DNA from: Pseudomonadota bacterium
Lineage (GTDB): Bacteria > Pseudomonadota > Gammaproteobacteria > Pseudomonadales > Pseudohongiellaceae
DNA: 64,000 nucleotides
Direction of reading: 5' to 3'
NCBI GenBank assembly: GCA_027623555.1
Contig: JAQBSZ010000005.1
Span: 98,250-162,249 of the forward strand
Shown: positions 58,143 to 64,000 of the stretch, one piece after another
Numbering within the stretch: position 1 is the stretch's first letter
Layout: every line of letters starts with the position of its first letter
Made by a program: the position numbers and the translations under genes
The notes under the pieces: model-generated
The model's input: only the letters and a program-made list of their open reading frames with translations
The model's database searches: none
What the model was told of the DNA's origin: nothing

Positions 58143-59042
58143 TCAGGCGGCTTCAGACAACTGAATTCCCGCACACGAGAGTGCTTCACTTACTTGGATA
58201 TGATACTTCGCATCAAGTTCCACCAGTGGCAGCCTGATACCCTCTTCGATTAATCCCATCTTTAACAGCGCCCATTTTACTGGAACGGGATTCGCCTCCA
58301 GAAACAGATTACGATGCAGCAGCGCCAATTTGTCATCGACGGCTCGTGCAGCCGCTTCCTTGCCGCTACCTGCCAGCGCACACATCTGCGCCATCATTGC
58401 CGGTGCCACGTTTGCCGTTACTGAAATGGTTCCATCAGCACCACCGAGCATCAGCGGCAGTGTGATTGCATCTTCACCACTGTAGACCGCCAGCCGATCC
58501 CCACACTTCGCAATCAGCTCCAGTCCACGCGGAATATCACCGGTGGCATCTTTGATGCCGACAATGTTTTCCAGGTCGGCCAATCTCTCCACGGTTTCGA
58601 GTTTCAGGTCGCAGGCAGTGCGACCCGGAACGTTATACAGAATCTGTGGTATCGCAACCTGCTCGGCCACAGCCTTGAAATGTCGATATAACCCTTCCTG
58701 GGAGGGCTTGTTGTAATAGGGAGTTACCAGTAAACAGGCATCTGCGCCATGCTCACGAGCCGATTCGGTAAAATATACGGCTTCATCCGTACTATTCGAT
58801 CCAGTGCCTGCGATAACCGGGATGCGCCCATTGACTACCTTAACGCAGTGCGCGACCAGGTCGCAGTGTTCCTGCACTGTCAAGGTGGCCGACTCACCGG
58901 TTGTCCCCACCACGACTACGGCATTGGTACCGCTCTTCACATGCCATTCGATCAGCCGATCGAACGCCGCAAGATCCAGGGAGCCATCCCCGTGCATAGG
59001 GCTAACCAGGGCAACGATACTGCCGCGTAATCTGGTGCTCAT
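58143..59042 (-). CDS. dapA: 4-hydroxy-tetrahydrodipicolinate synthase
   Basis: Condenses pyruvate with aspartate semialdehyde for lysine and peptidoglycan synthesis; 299 aa TIM barrel. Schiff-base lysine in VGIKDATGD (near 161), catalytic Tyr in LYNVPGRT (near 133) and the GTTGESATL block (near 43) are intact. Upstream of bamC. Confidence 0.97.
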   Translation of the reverse strand: MSTRLRGSIVALVSPMHGDGSLDLAAFDRLIEWHVKSGTNAVVVVGTTGESATLTVQEHCDLVAHCVKVVNGRIPVIAGTGSNSTDEAVYFTESAREHGADACLLVTPYYNKPSQEGLYRHFKAVAEQVAIPQILYNVPGRTACDLKLETVERLADLENIVGIKDATGDIPRGLELIAKCGDRLAVYSGEDAITLPLMLGGADGTISVTANVAPAMMAQMCALAGSGKEAAARAVDDKLALLHRNLFLEANPVPVKWALLKMGLIEEGIRLPLVELDAKYHIQVSEALSCAGIQLSEAA

Positions 59043-59152
59043 CGATTTTCTGTACCTTGGGCTATGCGCCTGAAAATGACTATCACTAAGCGGCGAACTT
59101 TACCACATTGCACCTGTTGCAAACAAAAGTGAACAGCCGGGATGGCGCCGGC

Positions 59153-60232
59153 TCAGGCTTCCTGCTCATCCATTGACCTGGTAAGGACGCGACCCGGCCA
59201 GGCGTTAATAATAGCCTTTATCAGGGTTGCCAACGGGATAGCGAAGAACACGCCCGCCATACCCCAGATACTGCCGAACACCAGTACGGCGGCAATAATG
59301 GCCACAGGGTGCAGGTTTACCGCCTCTGAAAAAATAACCGGCACCAGCACGTTACCGTCAACTATCTGCAGAACGATATAGGCTCCAAGGACCGTATAGA
59401 ACTCGCTACCTATCCCCCATTGCACGAATGCTACGGCGGCGATGGGTAAAGTGACAACTGTTGCGCCGATATAAGGCACTATGACCGATAAACCCACCAG
59501 GACTGAAAGCAGCAGGGCATAGTTGAGCCCGAGAATGGCGAATACCAGGTAGGCCACACTGCCGACCAGAATTATTTCAACAACCTTGCCACGCACGTAA
59601 TTGGACAGCTGCTCATCCATTTCCTGCCAGATTCGACTCATCAATGGGCGATTGCGGGGCAGAAAATTTCCCGCCCAAAGCATCAACTTATCCTTATCCT
59701 TGAGCATGAAGAAAACCAGGATCGGCACCAGTATCAGAAAAATAATCCAGTAGAATACGTTCGGGAGACTCTCCAGAGAGTACTCCAGCACGGCTTGTCC
59801 CAATCCCCGTAGCTCACCGCCTAGCCCATCAATGAAATTCCGAATCTGCTGTTCTGAAAACAGGCTCGGGTAATTCTCAGGCAGGGTCAACAGGGCTTCC
59901 CGCCATTGATTAATAAGGTTCGGTAATTCATTTATCAAGCGGCGCAGTTGATTCCAGGCACGCGGCAGCAGGATTAGCAGCATTAACAGGAAGATCCCCA
60001 TGAACAGGGTATACACCGCAATGAAAGCGAGGCGCGCCGAGATTCCGTATCTCAATAACAGGTTCACCAGCCCCTGCATCAGGTAGGCAATGATGATCGC
60101 GCCAACGAGCGGCGCCAGTACCTCTCCCAGCAAAAACAGGATTATCAATCCGGTGGTCAACAGGATCAGGAGAATGATGGATTCTTCATCGTGGAAGTAA
60201 CGATCGAAAAAATCGTTGAGTAATTTCTTCAT
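59153..60232 (-). CDS. AI-2E family transporter (PerM-like)
   Basis: 359 aa with about eight hydrophobic segments; membrane-spanning pairs near the N-terminus (LILLILLTTGLIILFLLG), middle and C-terminus with the conserved PYIGATVVTLPIA and VNLHPVAIIAAVLVFGSIWG. The family includes PerM and the AI-2 exporter TqsA; transported substrate unknown. In E. coli perM adjoins bepA, as it nearly does here. Confidence 0.85.
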   Translation of the reverse strand: MKKLLNDFFDRYFHDEESIILLILLTTGLIILFLLGEVLAPLVGAIIIAYLMQGLVNLLLRYGISARLAFIAVYTLFMGIFLLMLLILLPRAWNQLRRLINELPNLINQWREALLTLPENYPSLFSEQQIRNFIDGLGGELRGLGQAVLEYSLESLPNVFYWIIFLILVPILVFFMLKDKDKLMLWAGNFLPRNRPLMSRIWQEMDEQLSNYVRGKVVEIILVGSVAYLVFAILGLNYALLLSVLVGLSVIVPYIGATVVTLPIAAVAFVQWGIGSEFYTVLGAYIVLQIVDGNVLVPVIFSEAVNLHPVAIIAAVLVFGSIWGMAGVFFAIPLATLIKAIINAWPGRVLTRSMDEQEA

Positions 60233-60308
60233 TTAAGAGGGTCTCTGAGCCTTCGGCAAACCACTGCCTGTTTATTGCGGAAAAAAATTGCGCAGTGCCG
60301 ATATTCGA

Positions 60309-60542
60309 TCACCCTTTCTGAATCCAGTAGAAATACGCCAGCTCATCTTTCTGAAAGCCCAAAATCTGATGATTGCTTTGTGCTACGAACAGGTGGAAAT
60401 CTTTTTCAGAACCCGGGTCGGTGGCAACTACCTTAAGTATCTGCTGCGGCTGCATGTTATTTAGTGCCAATTTCGCCTTCAGGAGCGGCATCGGGCACTG
60501 CAGGCCACTGAGATCGAGCTCGACATCAACATTTAAGTCCAT
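60309..60542 (-). CDS. tusA: TusA/SirA-like sulfurtransferase
   Basis: 77 aa. The family motif LSGLQCPMPLLKAK places the persulfide-carrying Cys near residue 16, and the fold is complete to the end. Such proteins relay sulfur for tRNA thiolation or cofactor synthesis. In Pseudomonas a homologue lies in the same nadA–bepA neighbourhood. It lies 76 bp upstream of the transporter gene in the same direction. Confidence 0.88.
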   Translation of the reverse strand: MDLNVDVELDLSGLQCPMPLLKAKLALNNMQPQQILKVVATDPGSEKDFHLFVAQSNHQILGFQKDELAYFYWIQKG

Positions 60543-60592
60543 GGCCGCATTTTACCAAGCTATAGCCTGCCGTTACCATCGCCCAGATGTTC

Positions 60593-60870
60593 AGGGAGCC
60601 TCTGCTCAAGTCTATGACCTCTCTGGCTTAAGCTGATTCCGCTATCAAGGCGCGCTTTCGTCAACATGTGTCGACCTGTCAAGAAAGTGCAACGCAGAGA
60701 GCGGGATCAGCTTAAGCCCTATTGGGCGAGGCCTGGCGCGCACCGCTGCGGTGTTGTCGTGTTAGCTAATCCAATGGCCATTACCTGCACACGACGCCTT
60801 GCAGCAGCACGCGCCCCTGTCTTTAACAAGTGCCTCGCAGAGCGGCCATAGACTTGATCAGAGGCTCCCT
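60593..60870. mobile_element. 278-bp inverted-repeat element (MITE-like), copy B, upstream of bepA
   Basis: Ends AGGGAGCCTCTGCTCAAGTC... and ...CAGAGGCTCCCT form a roughly 33-bp inverted repeat with three mismatches, matching element A (25857-26024). The interior shares further blocks with A (ATGCCATTGCCTGCGC-like, then CAGAGCGGCCATAG). No transposase frame inside. It ends about 90 bp before the bepA ATG and fills most of the 419-bp gap 60543-60961. Confidence 0.75.
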
Positions 60871-60961
60871 GGACCGGTCGAAAAATAGCCGCCTCAACTG
60901 GCTCTCTGGAGGAATTATTTATGGTAGTCTGGGTCCTGTTAGGTATCGTAAAACACCGAAA

Positions 60962-62413
60962 ATGAACCGATCGCAGCTTAAATTCAGTCTGTTTCTGCTC
61001 ACCACCCTGATTACCGCACAGGGACAGGCCCAGACACCTCTGCCCTCGCTCGGAGATCGCATCTCCGGAACCGTCTCGCTGACTGAGGAATACGAGATGG
61101 GGCAGCAATTCCTGAGTCAGATTCGACGCAGCGCGCCCACAATTCCCGACCCCTTACTCAATGACTACCTGGAGAATGTCACCTACAAACTGGCTACCCG
61201 CAGTCAGCTGCAGGACCATCGGCTGTCTTTTGTTGTCATCGACAGCGAGGAATTGAATGCCTTCGCCGCTCCCGGCGGCATAATTGGAGTGAATACCGGA
61301 TTATTTCTCAACGCCCAGACCGAGGCCGAATTTGCGTCGGTGATGGCTCACGAAATTGCCCACGTAAGCCAGCGGCATTTTGCGCGAAGCGTGGACCAGG
61401 CCCAGGCCGGCAGAATCCCGCAACTCGCAACGCTGCTGGCCAGTGTTCTGGTGATGGCGACTTCTGATGCCGAACATGGTATGGCCGCAATTACCGCGGT
61501 GCAAGGTAGGGCACTGGAAAACCAGTTGCGCTTCAGCCGCAGCCACGAAGCCGAAGCCGATCGCATCGGCCAGGACAATATGTACAATTCGGGCTTCGAT
61601 CCCCAGGCAATGGGAACGCTTTTTGAGCGACTCATAGGGCTCAATCGCTTCGGCAGGCGCCCTCCTGAGTTCCTGCTATCTCACCCACTCACCGAATCCC
61701 GCATCGCCGACGCTCGCGGCCGCGCCATTCGCTATCCGCAGCTGCCTTATAGCAACAACCTGGAATACCAGATCATGCGTGCCCGAGTAGCAGCGCACTA
61801 CGCCGAAGACAAGCGCGCCATAGTTAATCAATACCAGGAATTATTGAATGGCAGCACCACTGACTTTACTCGCGATGCGAACCGCTATGGTCTGGCCGTT
61901 GCCTATTGGGAGAATGAGCAATACGCCGAGGCAAGCGCCACACTGGCTCCATTACTTGCCAAAGAGCCTAACCGTATCAGTTATGTGGTTACCCAGGCGG
62001 AGATTTACACGGCGCAGAATGAATCCGGGCAGGCAATTAATTTTCTGCGCAGGCATCTGGAAATAAATCCTAACAATCATTCTTTGACAATGGCCTATGT
62101 CGATGCATTGCTCAAATCCCGCGCTTATGTCGAAGCAGCTCAGCGAATGGAACGCCATAGTCAGGTCAGACCCAATGATCATAGCCTGTGGTATCAATTG
62201 GCTGAAACCTGGGGGCAAGCTGGCAATATCAGCAAGGTGCACCAGGCCCGCGCCGAATATTATCTCTTACTGTATGATTTTCACCGCGCCAGAGAGCAAT
62301 TACAATTCGCGCTGCGTATCGAATCCGATAAAGACATAGCGCCTGCCGAGGAAGCACGTCTGCGCCAGAAGATTCGTGATGTAGAGGCGATGGTGACGAA
62401 ACTGAACGGGTAG
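60962..62413 (+). CDS. bepA: Beta-barrel assembly-enhancing protease BepA (M48, with TPR)
   Basis: Periplasmic zinc protease that assists or degrades stalled outer-membrane proteins such as LptD. 483 aa from the ATG at 60962, which gives a signal peptide ending near GQAQT (residue 22); the longer frame starts inside the repeat element. Zinc motif MAHEIAHVSQRH (near 135), third ligand Glu in SHEAEADRIGQ (near 200), then TPR units from about 300 on. Confidence 0.93.
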   Translation: MNRSQLKFSLFLLTTLITAQGQAQTPLPSLGDRISGTVSLTEEYEMGQQFLSQIRRSAPTIPDPLLNDYLENVTYKLATRSQLQDHRLSFVVIDSEELNAFAAPGGIIGVNTGLFLNAQTEAEFASVMAHEIAHVSQRHFARSVDQAQAGRIPQLATLLASVLVMATSDAEHGMAAITAVQGRALENQLRFSRSHEAEADRIGQDNMYNSGFDPQAMGTLFERLIGLNRFGRRPPEFLLSHPLTESRIADARGRAIRYPQLPYSNNLEYQIMRARVAAHYAEDKRAIVNQYQELLNGSTTDFTRDANRYGLAVAYWENEQYAEASATLAPLLAKEPNRISYVVTQAEIYTAQNESGQAINFLRRHLEINPNNHSLTMAYVDALLKSRAYVEAAQRMERHSQVRPNDHSLWYQLAETWGQAGNISKVHQARAEYYLLLYDFHRAREQLQFALRIESDKDIAPAEEARLRQKIRDVEAMVTKLNG

Positions 62414-62452
62414 TAGCGTCTCTTTAATCGTTTGTCCTCTGCCTCTCTCCTC

Positions 62453-63544
62453 TCAGGCTTTCCCGTGAATCTGCAACTTATTCTCGACAGCAAAGTCCAG
62501 CATACGCTGCAAGGGCACCATGGCTTGCCGGGCTATGACTGCGTCAACTGTGATCTCATTCGTCTCATCTAATAATGAAGAATAGAGTGCCTGCAGTGAA
62601 TTCATTCCCATCCAGGGACAATTGGCACAACTCCTGCACGTCGCATCATTACCCGCTGTCGGTGCAATAATGAACTGCTTACCAGGAGCTAGTTGCTGAA
62701 GCTTGTGAAAGATGCCCTGATCGGTAGCGACGATGAAGTCGCGATTAGGCAGACTCCTGGCAGCATTGATGATTTGTGAGGTTGACCCGATCATGTCGGC
62801 GACTTCCAGGACAGCATCCGGTGATTCCGGGTGTGCCAGCACCGCCGCCTCCGGATACAGTTTCAACATGTCCTTGATTCCCCGTACCTTGAACTCTTCG
62901 TGAACGATACAGGCCGCATCCCAGAGCAACATGTCGGCACCGGTAGTCTTTTTGATATAGGCACCGAGGTGTTTATCTGGCGCCCAGATAATTTTTTCCC
63001 CACGCTCCATCAGGTGATCGACAACATCGAGTGCGATGCTGGAAGTTACCACCCAGTCAGAACGCGCCTTAACCGCTGCTGAGGTATTGGCATACACCAC
63101 CACGGTTCTGTCTGGATGCTCATCACAAAAGGCGGCGAATCGATCGATAGGACAGGCTATATCCAGGGAGCAAGTTGCTTCCAGCGTTGGCATCAAGACT
63201 TTTTTACCGGGACTTAAAATCTTGGCGGATTCACCCATGAAACGCACGCCCGCTACCATCAATATGTCAGCATCACAGTCTCTGCCGAATCTCGCCATCT
63301 CCAAACTGTCGCCGACAAAACCGCCGCTATCATCAGCCAGGTCCTGTAGCAGTGAATCGGTATAGTAATGGGCTACCAGGCGCGCATTCCTGGCTTGCAT
63401 CAGCTCTCGGATCTGGGACTCGAGCTGTCGGCGTTCAGCTTCAGATAGCTGTTCGGGAGGGTTCACCCGATCGAGGTATTGCCGGACGATCTCCTGGTCG
63501 GATGCCAGGGTGTGCATCGAGTCTGTGGTTGAAGGGTTGGGCAT
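62453..63544 (-). CDS. nadA: Quinolinate synthase A
   Basis: Makes quinolinate from iminoaspartate and dihydroxyacetone phosphate in de novo NAD synthesis; 363 aa with a 4Fe-4S cluster. Visible are [29 protein letters not shown] and the C-terminal [15 protein letters not shown] cluster cysteines. Convergent with bepA, 39 bp apart. Confidence 0.95.
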   Translation of the reverse strand: MPNPSTTDSMHTLASDQEIVRQYLDRVNPPEQLSEAERRQLESQIRELMQARNARLVAHYYTDSLLQDLADDSGGFVGDSLEMARFGRDCDADILMVAGVRFMGESAKILSPGKKVLMPTLEATCSLDIACPIDRFAAFCDEHPDRTVVVYANTSAAVKARSDWVVTSSIALDVVDHLMERGEKIIWAPDKHLGAYIKKTTGADMLLWDAACIVHEEFKVRGIKDMLKLYPEAAVLAHPESPDAVLEVADMIGSTSQIINAARSLPNRDFIVATDQGIFHKLQQLAPGKQFIIAPTAGNDATCRSCANCPWMGMNSLQALYSSLLDETNEITVDAVIARQAMVPLQRMLDFAVENKLQIHGKA

Positions 63545-63650
63545 GACTGATCCGATAAAAGATGAAAGAGCATTTTATCATAAGCTTGGCGTGAAAAATC
63601 AGGGGTGTGGGATTTTGGAAAGCGGGAATAAGTAGCGCGATGGGGGATGA

Positions 63651-64000
63651 CTGGAAGTCGTATAGAATGCATTCAGAATTTGGCTGAGCTGAATTCCTCA
63701 CCGCTACGCGGTAGCCATTCAGCCATCTTGCGCGCAACGCGCTTGTCAATCGTAGGTTCGAATATTCAGAGAATTTGTTTGAATTTGGCGCTGTGCGCTA
63801 AGAAGAGAGAAATTGGTGGGTCGTATAGGATTCATTCGGAATTTAGCTGAGCTAAATTCCTCACCCTGCGGGCAGCGCTTCGCGCTGTGTGCGCCGCTGA
63901 CGCGCCTTTTGAACCTATAACGGTTCAAATTATAAGGCGGGAAGGAATTTAACGGGGGAACTGCGGGGCTTCGATAAAAATTGGTGGGTCGTATAGGATT
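63651..64000. repeat. about 165-bp direct repeats carrying tRNA-Lys 3'-end sequence
   Basis: GTCGTATAG recurs at 63657, 63820 and 63988 (spacings 163 and 168 bp). The copies at 63814-63832 and 63982-64000 share 19 identical bases, the reverse complement of a tRNA 3' end, AATCCTATACGACCCACCA. The first copy is diverged (AGTCGTATAGAATGCATTC). Copy 2 is followed by a 23-bp near-perfect palindrome GGAATTTAGCT-G-AGCTAAATTCC; copy 1 keeps a weaker version. A separate hairpin TTTGAACC-tataac-GGTTCAAA lies near 63909-63930. No coding frame of note. Confidence 0.7.
63982..64000 (-). tRNA. possible 3' end of tRNA-Lys, cut by the window edge
   Basis: Minus strand AATCCTATACGACCCACCA matches the T-arm 3' half, acceptor stem and CCA end of tRNA-Lys (GGGTCGT acceptor). 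The rest would lie beyond base 64000. It may be the intact tRNA that seeded the repeats at 63651-63832, or simply another repeat copy. Confidence 0.4.

Noticed and set aside
63651..64000. Possible CRISPR array or terminal repeat of a mobile element
   Set aside because: Repeat spacing is about 165 bp with related rather than unique intervening sequence, and the shared core is a tRNA end; no transposase is visible.

Overview
The window is a gene-dense stretch of chromosome from a gammaproteobacterium. I base this on the fused nuoCD gene, the canonical +1 frameshift in prfB, the RF2–lysS pair, MnmC, BamC, QueD, RmuC, and several gene blocks whose order matches Pseudomonas as I remember it: gap|mfd–csiV–methylthioinosine phosphorylase, lpxH–ppiB–glnS–cysS–tRNAs, pepN–DUF2797–DUF1315–rhomboid–nadK, and nadA–bepA–tusA–perM–dapA–bamC. 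It does not read as Pseudomonas itself. An environmental (perhaps marine) member of the wider Pseudomonadales/Cellvibrionales is my best guess. No phage, insertion sequence with a transposase, CRISPR array or defence island is visible.

Layout. 1-7300 (minus): the front half of the complex I operon nuoA-B-CD-E-F-G, with nuoG running off the left edge. 7830-11813 (minus): soluble transhydrogenase sthA, the flavin transferase apbE and a long-form GAPDH. This is the Pseudomonas-type gap–nqr–apbE–sth neighbourhood, but with no nqr operon. 12038-17230: mfd and csiV, convergent with the methylthioinosine phosphorylase. 17608-19082: a DUF1643 gene translationally coupled to an FkbM methyltransferase. 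19227-20322: a tRNA-Pro/His/Arg operon with its promoter, containing decayed tRNA-Arg pieces and a 72-bp repeat. 20422-25460: cysS, glnS, ppiB, lpxH and a DUF1289 gene. 26045-34399: acnB, pepN, DUF2797, DUF1315, a rhomboid protease and nadK. 34641-42095: a nucleotide-sugar dehydrogenase/epimerase pair, a secreted metalloprotease, a PLP enzyme, and an overlapping TPR/2-oxoglutarate oxygenase pair. 42237-42482: tRNA-Val–tRNA-Asp with a near-consensus promoter. 42555-50000: a CHASE2 adenylate cyclase, queD, a ferredoxin-reductase-like flavoprotein, ung, lysS and prfB. 50145-57025: mnmC, an M18 aminopeptidase, an FKBP isomerase, an LRR lipoprotein, miaE and rmuC. 57045-63544: bamC, dapA, a PerM-type transporter, a TusA-like protein, bepA and nadA.

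Much of the content is core housekeeping: respiration and redox balance (nuo, sthA, apbE), central carbon (gap, acnB), translation and tRNA modification (glnS, cysS, lysS, prfB, mnmC, miaE, queD, seven tRNAs or parts of them), envelope assembly (lpxH, bamC, bepA, csiV) and DNA repair (mfd, ung, rmuC).

The most unusual signals are in non-coding DNA. There is a family of 170-280 bp elements with about 33-bp terminal inverted repeats (intact copies before acnB and bepA, degenerate halves before the phosphorylase gene). At the right edge there is a series of about 165-bp repeats, each carrying the last 19 nt of a tRNA-Lys. Between tRNA-His and tRNA-Arg there are decayed tRNA-Arg duplications plus hairpin-bearing 72-bp repeats. 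A short palindromic GGTGCC repeat occurs at two operon/gene ends.
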